Below are positions 12,214-24,848 of a DNA stretch of 64,000 nt, piece after piece (the stretch's first letter is position 1; every line of letters begins with the position of its first letter). The notes beneath the pieces are model-generated. The model did no database searches, was not told the DNA's origin, and worked only from the letters and a program-made list of their open reading frames with translations. The position numbers and the translations under genes are program-made. The DNA is taken from NCBI GenBank assembly GCA_012295275.1, contig CM022673.1:2827105-2891104 (forward strand), given 5' to 3'. Source of the DNA: Chrysomallon squamiferum. Taxonomy: Eukaryota; Mollusca; Gastropoda; Neomphalida; Peltospiridae.

Positions 12214-15200
12214 CTTGCTTGAAGGATCAGAACTTGAAGAAATATTTGAGATTCTGTTTTCTTCTTAACTCCCTGGATAGCTGTTTCTTTATTTTCAGAA
12301 GGAAAACTTTTCTGACTTTCAAACAATTTTTTAATCTGATGAAATGAAAACCTACGAGTTGTGTGTTGTTCATCATCTGATTTCAAATCATCATCATCAT
12401 CATTTTTAATATCAAACATAGACCTGTGATGAGGTAATCCTTTGCTTACTGCAGGCAAAGAATTTTCACTGGTGCTCCTAACATTATGAAGGGATTTGTG
12501 GAAAGATGAATAACCACAAGATAATGACAAGTTATTAGGTTCTGTTGAAGTGTTTGTTTTATTACTGGTTTCAAATACATCTGCCATTTTGTTGTCAGAA
12601 TTATTGTTTTGGTTCCTTGAGCTTGTGGGATCATTAACAGATTGGGAAGATAAATTTTCCATAGATTTGGATTTCAAGTTTGAACTAAATCCTTTCTGTT
12701 CATCTGATTTTTTATTGCCTCTCTGTCTTTCATCTGAAGTTGTTACCTCAAATTTCTGTTTTAATCTGGACACAAACAAGTGACTGCTTTGTTCTTTGTG
12801 GTTTTTATGCTTTGTCTGAAGAACACTGGATGGATCTGCTTGAGTTAGTGAATTATTTCTGTCTACTATTTCATTATTACTAACAGCAGAAGTGTTTAAC
12901 TTGGTGTTCTTATAAATGCTTCTCTTGGACATCCTGTGGATCCTCAGTGTTACAAGGATTTCTGTCCTGGATGTCCCATGTGTTTCTTTCATTAATGTTC
13001 TGTGAATATCTTTCTTGGGTATTCCTTAAATGACTCTCTTGCATGTTCTGTTTGTGCCTAACCTGGATGTTTTGTGAATTCCTCTCATCCTCTTGGAGAA
13101 AATCATCTAAACTAGCAGAATATTTACTTTCTGAAGGTTTTGGTTTTAATGCAGTCAAGACTGTGCTGTTGTTTTGATGTGTATCTTGTGACTGTTTTGT
13201 TTCAGTTTCACCTGAACTGTCCATCTCATCCTGTTCTGGATAATTTTTCCTTACACAAATATTTTTACTGGAATTATCAAATTCGTTTGTTGCAGCATCA
13301 TGAACTTTAATTCCATCAGGTACATCATTGGTGTATCTTTCATAATGCTCATCTGTTGTCAGAACTAATGCATTGTTTTTGTTTACAAGGTCCTTTTCAT
13401 TAACAGATACATTTTCACCTGTAAAATCATAGTCCTGCATTTCAATACCTGATTTTTGAATTTCTGTGTTCTCTTCATCAACCACATTAAATTGAGGTTC
13501 TTTTTGTCAGAACATTGTGGTGCCAAATTACAATTCCTTTGTTCTGATATCTGACATGTTTTCAGTAAAATCAGTAGTTGAATGATGAATTTCATCTGCT
13601 TTATGTTCAGGTTGTTCACTAGAACTATCTGCTGTATTACGACACTGCAGAAATATTTCACAGTGTGTGACAAAATTCTCTTCTTCAAGACAGAATGAAT
13701 CTTCTTCATCTGAATAATCAGGATGGCAAGAAGTAGATTCAAAATGAGCATCTGTTTCCTTTTGTCTGAGATTTCATGATCTAATGTGTTATCCTCATCA
13801 TTCAGTGTCTGGTCATGTGATGTATCTTTTTCAACATTCATGTGCTGATCATCTGAAGAATTATAAACATTCATTTCATCATGATCTGATGCATCATTTC
13901 CTGTATTAAAATCATGATACTCTGACATACCATTTTCATCATCCATATTTTCATTATCTGAACCAGTTTGTGTTTTTGTCATGCTGGGATAGGGACTGTT
14001 ATCTTCCACAGTGGTATCATCTCCATAACAGTTGTTTTCTTTCTTCTGAAGAAAGTAATTTTCTTCAACTTTGTTAACAGTCTCAGAAGAATTCTCTTCT
14101 ATAATTGGACTCAGATGACTTTCTTCACACAGAGAAGTCCAGTCTACATTTTCTTCTACTTGTTCTTCATTGCAATAAAACTCATCAACATTTTCCTGTT
14201 TCATGTCAGAAGAACCATCCTGGTCTTCGAATACTTTCCTTTGTGAATTATTTTGTCCTTGATTCTCAGGGATTTCACTTTGCATCCAACTTTCAAAATC
14301 TTCAATTTCAGGCATGTGACCATTTTCTGTACAGATATTAACAGAATTTGATGTGTATTCGTTCATTTCCTGGTTAAATTCTGAACCAGAAGAAGTTGTT
14401 GAATGTTTCCCATTTGTAAAGAGAGACTCGGCTGAATCAGGATCAACATGAAAATCATCTGTAGAAAACGACTGATACATGTTTGAGTCATTACCAAGAC
14501 CAGAATCATCTTGACAAGATAGATTTTTATTGTTGTAGGATACGTCATCCATTCCTTCTGGTTCAATGAGGTCAGCTTCCTTTCCATTAAAATTACTGAT
14601 ACATGAATTATCATTGACAAAATCAACACTGTTACAACTTGATTCCATAGCAGAATATTCAAGTGAAGGTAAAGGATCCTGCTGAACTGTTTTACTTACT
14701 GAAAGTTCTGTTTCCCTTGTATTAGAATTATCCATTTGATCTTGGTTATATTTTTCTGGAAATCCTTCTGAATGTTCTTGCAAACTGTCACCAAAGGATA
14801 TTAAATTTTCAACATTCATTGCATTCAGTGATGCTGTTCTATTACCATTGCTGCCATTTGAAGTAACAGAATTATCACCATTCACAGAAGAGAAAATATC
14901 TTTTTGAAAGCTGCCTTTACATTTGGATTTAATAAAACCAGTATTTAAAGAGAAACAGTCATTTTGTTTATCTTCTACAACTGCAGGTTCAGAGTCTAAA
15001 AATGACACACTGTCTTTATAATGTAATGATTTCTTGATTTATAACTGGTTCTTTGGATTCTGAAACTGAAGTTAGGTCTTGAATGTTTTCTGTATCAGAA
15101 TATGGTGATACTGGGCTTTGAGATATTGCTGAATCAGAACATGGAAGATCTGAACTTTGAGTTATTGCTATGTCAGAATTTGGTGATTCTGGACTCAAAA

Positions 15201-15579
15201 ATATTGCTGAATCAGGGCTCTGAATTACTGATGAGTTGTTGAGTGATGATTCTGAACTTGGATGAATCAGTCCAGTGTTGTCTTCAGTTGATGATAATGG
15301 ACTCACAAACTTTCCACTTGTTGATTCTGAAAGTTGAGAAACTGGACTTAAACTGAGTCCAGTGTCTGTGATGGCAGGCTTCAGGCAACTGTTAACAGTG
15401 CTTTTGTTTTTATCACAGACCAGCTTGACTAACTTAACCTGATGCATGAACTGGTCGTGGGAGGACTGCAGCCTCTGGACAATTCCAAACTGAATAGACA
15501 CAGCCTGAACTTTTGAACTCATTATCAAGTTGTCATCTAGACCAGGCATGGTAAAATAAAAATCCAATTAACAATGACT
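12214..15579 (-). CDS. Large acidic Ser/Asn-rich coding exon with own start, frame interrupted
   Basis: An acceptor TGTTTCTAG opens the exon at 15579. An in-frame TAA lies before the ATG at 15549, so this is a first coding exon. A donor CAAG then GTAATT closes it at 12214. About 1,110 codons follow. The first 45 residues (from MPGLDDNLIM) look helical and are the only non-low-complexity part. Next come Ser-Pro repeats (about 15080-15260), a long acidic Asp/Glu/Asn/Ser region, decapeptide-like RN-Q-E repeats (about 12930-13085) and a basic RRFSF motif (RRxS type, PKA-like) before a Ser-rich end. Coding character is continuous, but the frame changes six times, near 15016-15038, 13760-13763, 13559-13562, 13501-13505, 12919-12925 and 12257-12260. 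Each change lies at or near a short homopolymer and returns between the same two frames. Assembly indels are more likely than decay, but a pseudogene cannot be excluded. The family is unrecognised. Confidence 0.7.
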
Positions 15580-16249
15580 CTAGAAACAGTAGGGATACCA
15601 GAACTATTGTTGATAAAAAGATTATTATTATTAATTTTTTTTAAATTAGAGAACAATAAAGGAACAAAATATGCAAGAACGAACCCACCAAATAATTGGA
15701 TACAGTTATGCTGACTTTTATGTTGTTTAAGAACAGCTTTGGTGTTTGATTAAAAAAATGTTGGAACATTAAACTGTAATTTCAAAGAGATAACTTGATA
15801 AAAGTTTAAAATGTCAAACTTTGATAGGAAAATGTAAAATATCCTCTAAAATTCTTTTAGTTAAATATTCTTGATGGAAAGCCAAAAAGGTGTTTATATA
15901 TAACATATAAATATATATACAGTTTCTTGAATTAATAAAATATCCTCCAGTTTTAAAGTCCTTATAAAACTGACATTAATTCCAAATACTGAAACCTTTA
16001 GAAATAACTTGAGTAATCAAAAAACAATAAAAAACACATCATGTAATGACGGCAAGTCAAACTGACACCAGAGAAATAACCTGACTGACTGGAAAAACAA
16101 TAAAAATGAAAATAAAAAGAAATGTTTACAAGTCACACTGACATGGCAGTGGTGAAGAAATAATAAAAACTGGAGTCTGATCATAGACTTGATACTGTGT
16201 CAACAGTAGGACATAACCTATGACATAAATCACAACCAGCAGGACTGAC
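15580..16249. other. Probable 5' intron of the 15.5-kb exon
   Basis: AT-rich sequence without open frames, bounded on the minus strand by the candidate donor at 16250 and the acceptor at 15580. Confidence 0.35.
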
Positions 16250-16395
16250 CTCTGTTCACTCACTCCACTAGCAGTTTGACAAACTGCAACCTGTCACGGA
16301 CACTGTCACCTCCCTGTACATCTGTCCATCTGTCTGTGCCACTGTGTGTCCTGTAAAACCAACTCTGTTGACTGCGCTAGTACTTTAGCTTATTT
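16250..16395 (-). other. Candidate 5' untranslated first exon
   Basis: This segment is more GC-rich than its surroundings. On the minus strand it ends in CAGAG followed by GTCAGT, a good donor, and lies about 0.7 kb upstream of the acceptor of the large exon whose ATG is preceded by a stop. It has no long open frame, so it would be 5' UTR of a transcript starting here. No TATA or other core-promoter element was convincingly identified; this is inferred from donor, position and composition only. Confidence 0.25.
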
Positions 16396-17089
16396 ATGTT
16401 TATGAGAAATAATTGTTTTCAGCTTAAACAAATAAGAATTCTGTAATTCCACACAGGAAATTAATTTATTGTTTTTTTGTTTGTTTTATTTATCATTATA
16501 AAAAAAAAAAAAAATAATAATAATAAAAAATTAATGAAGATAAATAATAAATATACAGCTCTTCCAACTTTTCCTAATCTATATAAACAGTTTTAATATC
16601 TTTGTTGTTTTGTTTTTTTGGTACACAAAAGAGAAAAAGAGATAAACAAACAATCAAACAAACCAATTCTGTTAATTTTTCCAGGCAGTAAACATCCAAT
16701 ACAGCAGCACCTCTAACAATAACAACAATAAATCCACATGTTGACAGAAGAATGTTTTCCAGTCTATTTCACTCACTGCTACCTCTATAAACAAAAACCT
16801 TAATAAAAACCTTCCATTTTCTATCCCATAAGATTATTCATTTCTTCAACGTCATACTTTCCTGTTTGACATTATTTTCCCACATGCACGAACTACTTGT
16901 CCTTCATGCCCTATTCGTTTTATATCCTTGAGGTAATACAATAAGTCAAATGCTTGTGGTAAATTAAGACACTGTGTAATATCAGTTATATCAGTATATT
17001 ATCACATATGACACAGTATTTGATATCTGTTCATGCCGGGTTCACAGATGTGGAGATTAGCTATTAAAAATATTAACACAGATAACCAA

Positions 17090-17790
17090 TCCTGTGAATC
17101 AGAATTTGTTGAAGTCAAATCTCATTCATCAAAGTATTTGAAATACTTGAATGAATCAAAATAATAAAGTAATGAATTAAAAAAAAAAAAATTAAAAAAA
17201 TGGAATCTTTCTATTAAAGTATTAGAATCAGGCTACTTTCATCCTGAATTGAAATAAGAACAAAAATTCATGTTAAAATAGTCTAATAAATCAGTTTTTG
17301 AGAAAAAGTTGAAGGAATCAAACTATTAGGATCAAGCTGATGAATGAAACTACTACTATGGGTAAAGTGAATCCAAGAAATATAATAAATCAACTGAATC
17401 AACTATTAAAATCAATCTTCTGCATCAAAATGTTTAATTGGCCCATTTAATATCAAATTAGTTTAATTAAATATTATTATAGAATGTCTCACAAATTGAT
17501 TATAAGAATCAGCTGAATGAATCTCTTATTAGAATCAGTCCAGTGAATCAAATATTAGAATCAGTCAAATGAATCAGATATTAAAATCAGTCCAGTGAAT
17601 CAAATATTAGAATTAGTCCAGTGAATGTAATATTGGAATAAATCCAATGAATCAAATATTAGAATCAGACCAATGAATCAAACATCAGAATAAACCAGTG
17701 AATCCAATATTTGAAACAGTCTAGTGAATCAAACATTAGAATAAGTCCAATGAATCAACAACAACAATTCGTCCAGTAACGAGTTTAAAA
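17090..17790. repeat. Minisatellite, AGTCCAGTGAATCAAATATT-type
   Basis: From about 17491 a unit of about 26 bases (AGAATCAGTCCAGTGAATCA plus AATATT) repeats roughly ten times, ending near 17780. Upstream, from about 17090, looser AATCAA-spaced copies suggest older, more diverged units. Confidence 0.85.
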
Positions 17791-18596
17791 TATAAAAACA
17801 ATTATAAAACAACACCTTATCTCAAATATAAGTACGAAAATATCCAAGGCATTCCATCCATTTTGAGTTTTTCTTAGGTCTACTCCATAATAGCATTCCA
17901 CTGTCACAGTTTAAAGATTATGTAGCCACATTAGCTTTTTTTTTCTTTTTTTTAAAGAAAGAAGAACAAAAAAAAAAAGTGTCGCTGATAATTAAAAGAA
18001 CATGCTCTTTCTTATCACCTGCTTTGCAATACTGAGGTGACAAAACGAATTACCTGTATATTCAGGTTTGATCAGTCGATAATTCTAAAAACTGCTTCAG
18101 GCAGGGATAATGAACGTCAATTTTCTCTTTAGCTGTGTTTGATAGGAGGAAAATACAGTGTCAGGTAATAAGTCACGCCAAATTAAACCCGTACCCCTTG
18201 ACGTTTAGAGCAACAGTCATGTTTTTCAAATCATGTATATGAAATTTAAATGACGTACGAAATGTGTTGCGTCTGACACTACAGAAATGAAAAACTGATT
18301 TGTTTTATTGTAACAATATTATTTTGTTAAATATATATATAAAAAAAAAAAAAAAAAATGGTTGGATGTTGAATATATTTGTTATTCTACAGTGTAAAAT
18401 CAATAGCACACTGCAAAACTTGTACGTTTAGATTAAATTTCCAATTTCTTTAAACACGAGGCCCACCGTAGGATATTTAGGGGTACTTTTAATCAAGAAG
18501 GAATTAATGTTTTTAAATTTTAATTCACAAAACCAAAAACTGAGAGGCTCAGAGAAGGATAGTGGGTCACAATACAAAGAAATATTTACAGTGATT

Positions 18597-18651
18597 AAAG
18601 ATGGCGGATCTACAGTTTAAGATAACACTAAATCATAATGGGTGGGTCTGA
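18597..18651 (+). other. YY1-like AAGATGGCGG site with short open frame
   Basis: AAAGATGGCGG is a good match to the YY1 core and also a favourable start context. The ATG at 18601 opens only sixteen codons before TGA, with no donor before the stop. It could be a regulatory site or the beginning of a dead insertion. The surrounding 18.0-18.7 kb is somewhat CpG-richer than average. Confidence 0.25.
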
Positions 18652-20159
18652 ACTGAGACAGAAAGAGGTTGTATGATTAGTATTTCCAAATGTCTGTGGT
18701 TAGATATATTGTGTGTATATAACAGTGTGCAATAAATAACAAACATAATCTTATTAGAATGGGAAATTAATACCTGTAAACATACAATTTTAAACTGGGG
18801 AAAAATTGATTTCTCACTGAAGACAGAATTTGTTTAGTAGGTATTATTATACAAGTAATTAAAATTCTTATTGGATATAATACTTATCTAACATTTGCAG
18901 CAGATCACAGATAAAATTGTATTAGAATAAGAAATTAATGCTTACATAATAAATATAATTTTATACTGTTGGAAAAAAAAAAATGTATAGATATATCTTA
19001 TTGGAAATAGTTTTGGTTATAGATATTATACAAAAACAATCAAAATTTAAATACTTTGTTAAGAAATGTCTAAAACATCAGTATATCCCATTCAACAGAA
19101 ATGAATATTTTGTTTGATTTTAAATGATATAATTATTGTGCTGAAGAAATATTTAAAATACCTGTATGACCCATTTAAGTGGAATGGAATGTTTTTTACC
19201 TTTTTTTTTTTTTTTAAATGATCCAGCTTTATTATCACAGATTTCAACATTGCATAACATAGATCATTAAGAAAAATACCAGATGAGATTAAAGCTAGTC
19301 AGACACACACAAGAAACAAACAAATCCTTTAATAACCCATCAACAGTGCAATACGAATGATATTGATCAGGACAGATAATCCATTGCATCGCCCTGGGTC
19401 AGGTTTAGTTTGAAAAGTAAACAAAAATCCCTCGGTTAACACTGTGGAACTGAGTGAGTGACAAATATTCCGCTGGTAATTACTGTTATTATTCTTCCAC
19501 AGAAGAGAGCTGGCAGACTGGAAGCTCTTCAGTGAAGAATTTAACAAATCTTTCTTTGCAGCCTACAGCTACTGTAACATGTGTCTAATATTGACAAGTC
19601 ACTGATAGAAAAATCCATAAAAGTCTGAGCTTGCAGATAAAATTACCAAATGAACACGATATATAAACAGTAGTGGTCAATGAAGAATGTATTGAACTAT
19701 TTGACTGCTGGTCACTGTGGTAGTATTGAACAGTTCACTTCATTTAACATTTGATCAATTCAATGATTAGCATTCACTATTCGAACTGGGAGAATACATA
19801 AACTCAAATCCATTGACATTTTCTGGTATCACCAACATTAAATTGTACTTCAAGGTTAACAAAAAGATATTTAAAATTTTTTTCTTTCAATATATATCAA
19901 TTTTCAGTCAATCAAAGTTAAACAGGAGAACATCACAAAAGGAGAAACAATTTTTTTTCTGAAGATCTGAACTGCCAACACTCTGTGAATTTGTATCAAA
20001 TAACTGACAGATCAACTGGAATTCAAACAAATCATTTACTTCTCAACTTTCACCACAATAAGTAATATCCAAGTCCTGTAATATATTTATTCATTTCTGA
20101 ACCCCCCCCAAAAAAACCTCTAAAGGAATCCAATCTATTATTAACATATAAACAAGGTA

Positions 20160-20390
20160 CAAATCCTTCTTTGTAAGAATTTCCTTCCAAAAAAAATTCT
20201 TCATAAATTCTTTGTCATAAAGTTTCTGCATAAATCCTTCATATCATAAATATTTTGAATAAATTCTTCAGTCCATAAATATTCTGTACATATTCTTTGT
20301 CATAAATATTCTGTTGTAAGTTTTTGAATCCATAATATTCTGAATAAATCTTTTGTGTCATAAATATTCTGCCTTTTGTAAACTTACTAC
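20160..20390. repeat. Minisatellite, CATAAATATTCTG-type
   Basis: Units of about 30 bases built on (T/G)TCATAAATATTCTGAATAAA recur about eight times with divergence. Confidence 0.8.
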
Positions 20391-20479
20391 AAAAAATGGC
20401 CAAACAACATTAAATGGCTATTGCATTAGTGAATCATCTTTAAAATTAACAAACATATTCTGAAACTTAAAGCAAAAGT

Positions 20480-20900
20480 TAGATTGTCATACAACTTACA
20501 ATATAATATTTTTGTAGGAATATTAATTAACATTTTCCCCTAACAACTTTATGTAACACCTTCTGAATGTTAATTAACCATTACTTCTTACAATTTTAAA
20601 ATGTAACATTTTCAGAATATTAATTAACAATTACGCTTTACAACCTTACAATGTAATTCCTTCAAAATATTAATTAACCATTACTGCATACAGTTTTACT
20701 GTATAAATCCTTTGGAATATCAATTAATCATTATTCCTTTACAATTCCTTCAGAATATTAACCATTACTTCTTGCAACTTAACAATCTAATTCTTCAGAA
20801 TGTTAACAATTAAACTTTACAATACAAGAATTCCTTGAGAACAGTAATTAACCTTTACTCCATACACATTTACTACAAATACAAACAATCCTTCCGATCA
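20480..20900. repeat. Minisatellite, about 60-bp unit with ATTAATTAACCATTAC core
   Basis: Around seven diverged units share the core AATATTAATTAACCATTAC followed by a TTTACAA-type segment and TGTAA(T/C) and TTCC(T/A)TCAG-type segments. It directly follows the 20.2-kb array but is a different family. Confidence 0.8.
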
Positions 20901-21249
20901 TTAATACCATTTTAGAAATCCTTGATAAATCACAGACAGAAACTTGTTAACAAGGGTAAGAAATCTTTTTTGGAAAAAAGGAGAGACAGCTGACAGTCTG
21001 GAAAACAACTCCAAGAACCAAAGGTCAGTTTCCTTCACTTTGCCTGAAGTGGTCAAAGTCCACGACTCATTACCAGACATCTACATAAATATCAGTAATC
21101 AATGGCTGTCAGTCAGAATTATTTCTCACCATTTCCCAACACACTGGGGCAATCTCCAAAACACTGACCAAAACACTTCACATACACACTTGACCATTCC
21201 CAGACCTCTGTTATTTCCAAATCTGTTTGATAATAACTTGTAGCACTCT

Positions 21250-21880
21250 TAGATCATTTTCTTCTTATGGATATTTCAAATATTCCTGATACTTTCAAAC
21301 ATTCTTGACCACATCCAATATACTTCAGCATCTGATAAACTTGAAATCATCCAATATAATCAATAATTTCAGATACCCTTGGATTATTTCCATTATACCT
21401 AACAATATCCAAGATACTTGACCATTTCAAATATCCTTGATCATATCCAACATATTTGATTATTTTAAATAGCTTTAACCATTCCAACAAACTTGATTAT
21501 TTTCAGTATTCTTGACAATATCCAGCATACTTGGTTATTCTATCATACAGTTTTGTTTCCAATATACAAAAGTGATCTGATGATTTCCTGCACAATCAAG
21601 TAACTTCCAAAATAACTGAAACTATGGCCATTTCCTAAACACACAGCCACTGTCAATGAATTCAGACCAATCCCCCAAAATCCAACAATTTCAGACTCAA
21701 ACGGACCAAGTCCTGAATCAGAAGACCACAATCTGACCACTTCAATTAACTTGAGTACATAGTTATTCAGACCATGTCCAGTATGATGACCACACATTCT
21801 GGCCACTTCCATTATCTTGAGAATACATTCTGAACATGTCCATTATAAAGAGAACATATACTGACCACTTGTAATTTATG
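21250..21880. repeat. Two adjacent diverged minisatellites
   Basis: From 21250 to about 21560 a unit of about 25 bases reads CTTGA(C/T)(C/A)ATATCCAA(T/C)ATA. From about 21600 a different unit with GACCA(C/T)-TTCAATTATCTTGAG motifs takes over. An 89-codon minus-strand open frame over the second array is repeat-derived and not supported as a gene. Confidence 0.7.
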
Positions 21881-22651
21881 GTGAGAATGATAGGTGTCTC
21901 TTCAACTTCCATCCTGGCATGATATCAAATCGGAGTTTTCCAGACAGAAGCACAAGTGTGGGCAGGTTTCACAAAACAAACAGAAAGACTTCTCTTCCAC
22001 AGTCCTCCGTAAACAGAAACACACACACAAGACGGCAGACATCAAAAGGAAATTTAATATTAACATAGGTTTGTTTCCATATGCAGAACTTTCCAAGTTT
22101 GTAGATTTTTTTGGTTAAAATACTTGACACAATTCTTTTTTTTTCTTTTTTTTTTGGGGTGTATGTGTGTGGGTTTCCATGTTTTTAGATTTAAATAATA
22201 TACTGTTAATATAATTCAATAATAATAAAATTAATATATAGCCTTTTCTACATTATTACCATTTTAGACCACCAGAAACAGATCCGAAGTTATTATAATA
22301 AATTATAATAAAATAACGGTTTAAAATGAATATATTTTAAGAGAGAAGTTACACATTATTAGGTTCTCAAATCTTTGAACATGAACCAAATATTTTTGAT
22401 TAAAATATTTTATCATATTTTTTAGGAAGTGGTCATACAGAAAGGTTATCCAGTTTTTAATCTTTGTATTTTTAAATAATAATAAAAAAAAAAATATATA
22501 TATATAATAATATTTTTAAATTTTATATTTATCCTATTTAACTTAATCTTTTTATTTCATTTTTTTCTTATCTTTTTCTCTCTTATTGTTACAAGAATTT
22601 CTTTACTGTTATTATCATATATTCCAAAGTCTACTAGATGAAAATCCACGT

Positions 22652-22675
22652 GTTATCTCATCAGTTGGAGATAAC
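22652..22675. repeat. Perfect 8-bp stem hairpin
   Basis: GTTATCTC and GAGATAAC flank an 8-base loop, a perfect inverted repeat in a locally less AT-rich segment. Function is unknown; it could be the tip of an old foldback element. Confidence 0.4.
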
Positions 22676-23983
22676 TTGCCTGAACATCTCAAATTAGTAG
22701 GGTTGCCTGTTGAGACTTGCCAACTGAATTATTGTGAACGCCTAGGGTAAACCTTTTTACATCTATGATACATACATACATAGCAAGAGAAACTTTCAGG
22801 AAATGATTATAAAAAGCCCACAAAACACCCACCACCACAAACAATCCCATTCAGGTTGTTACAATGGCATGTATAAAACTTTTATTTTGATCAACTGCTC
22901 TTAAAAATAATATATCTAATTATTAAATGGTTGTTTAACAATATCAAAACACATTTCTGTATTAATCAGTGTTAAATAGCTGTCATGTGATTATAAAACG
23001 TTTTTGGATAAAGGGGAAAAAACCATTATAATTAAATAATTCTTTATGTCACACTATCTGGTTTTGTCATCTGATGAATTATATTAATTACTACTGAGCA
23101 GTTTTGTAGGTATTCTTCAACAGTGTATGTCTCCAACAGTTTTTATTTTATAGCTGTTATTTCTTCATGAATGATGATAATTTTAAATGAATGTACTATA
23201 TTTATATAGTTTTACATTTTCCAATATAAACCCTGGACACATGTTAATAATATCCACATCTATCTATCTCTCTGTCTATTTATCTATCTGTCTGTCTGTC
23301 TGTCTGTCTATCTATATGTTATGATGACCTATGTAAAATGTTTAGATGTTCATTTACAATTACAGACTGTTCTAAATATTATTCTTATAATTGAAAACAT
23401 TTCTGAACAAAAACTGTATCTTGACTCCTATGTATTCATTTCAGATTTTCAAAAGATAAATTTTTATTGTCTTTCAGCATAAAGTTTCATGGGTTTCGGT
23501 TAACAAAATACATACGTGCACTTCTTAAAATTTATAAAGTCTTTTTTTCAAGAGTTAATGCCAAAAAGCTTATCTTGAAGTCTTGAGTTACAGCTGTAGT
23601 GAAATTACGCAGTTTCTCACATGTAAACAAATGACAAAACATCTCATTTACATGTGAAAGAAAAGCCAAACTGGAAACAGTTTTGCATGTCATACATAAT
23701 CCACAGCTTGATGAAACAGAAATAACTGGCATCAAAAAGAAAAACACTGTTTTCTTGACAGCAACTTTGAAAGCCACTTTATAAAATATGATGCATTATT
23801 ATTGTGTTATTTATGAACAAGATAGCTAAAATGCATTTTGTATACTTTATAATGAATGTTTTTTTTTTCCCAGGCATCTGTTATTTGCTAATTATAAAGT
23901 ATGACAATAATTACACAAAGTCACAATTTCTTTTAGTGCAAATCATTGTGTTCATAGAAATGTTGATATGTACCCCCCACCAA

Positions 23984-24006
23984 ATGCAAATGCAAATGCA
24001 AATGCA

Positions 24007-24009
<3 letters not shown>
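23984..24009 (+). promoter_or_regulatory. Four overlapping octamer motifs ATGCAAAT
   Basis: A hexamer repeat places the POU/octamer consensus ATGCAAAT at 23984, 23990, 23996 and 24002, each sharing its end with the next. It directly abuts an AAT array (24006-24068). It may be only a hexanucleotide microsatellite, but it presents four perfect POU-type sites in tandem. Confidence 0.4.

Positions 24010-24068
<59 letters not shown>
24006..24068. repeat. (AAT)n microsatellite
   Basis: About twenty-one AAT units follow the hexamer array. A minus-strand poly-Tyr open frame is an artefact of it. Confidence 0.95.
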
Positions 24069-24072
<4 letters not shown>

Positions 24073-24759
24073 CCTTCAAAAAAAGACAGTATAGTAACTT
24101 CATAACCAACCTTCTGAATGTTACAGACTCAAATATGTACAGCTTTAATCTGACTCTGATGGAAAAAAGTTTAAATAAAAACAAAGACAAAAAATAATGA
24201 AGCAAAATGACATTGTGAATAAAAAAAAAAAAAAAAAAAAAATAAAAAATAAAATAACAAAAATATATATATATATTTTTTTTAAATTCCTGAGCCCACT
24301 CAAAATGTCTATATAAGGAAATATTTCAAATGTTGACATTGCACCTTTATCTTGAGTAAGTAATTTTGAGATACTGAGTGTTTTGGTCGACTCCCAGTGA
24401 TAAATTTTTGCACATTCTTTTGACTGTCAACATGTCTGATAGACAAAGCAAGCAGGGTCTTGTCAAGTAAGAGAAAAAAGAAAAAAAAATTAAAATCTCC
24501 CATTTACTGTCATGGTTATGATGTTTAAGTTATAAAAATCACATTACTGCCTTAAGGGATCAAGTGAATTGTGAAATAATCTCACAAAGTATTCATATGC
24601 CACTGTGTCATACGACAAGTATTCTCTGCATACTTATTTAAATATGTTGTTTTATTTATACACCAAGTAATAACATCTCAGTTACATTATAAATATATTT
24701 AAATTTTAAATTCAAATTCCTGCAAGTCTTAATCAGTATTAAAAGAGAAATAAAATGAA

Positions 24760-24809
24760 ATAAAATAAATAAATAAATAATAATAGTAATAATAATAAAT
24801 TAATTAATA

Positions 24810-24846
<37 letters not shown>
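24760..24846. repeat. AAT-rich microsatellite
   Basis: Interrupted AAAT and AAT units are followed by a short TGTG run near 24861. Confidence 0.9.

Positions 24847-24848
<2 letters not shown>

Noticed and set aside
13968-14341. Plus-strand hydrophobic frames of 92 and 78 codons within the 15.5-kb exon
   Set aside because: Complement of Glu/Asp/Ser codons yields Phe/Leu/Ser frames; no independent support.
21543-21812. 89-codon minus-strand frame
   Set aside because: Lies over diverged minisatellite units and shows the same repeated words; no splice support.
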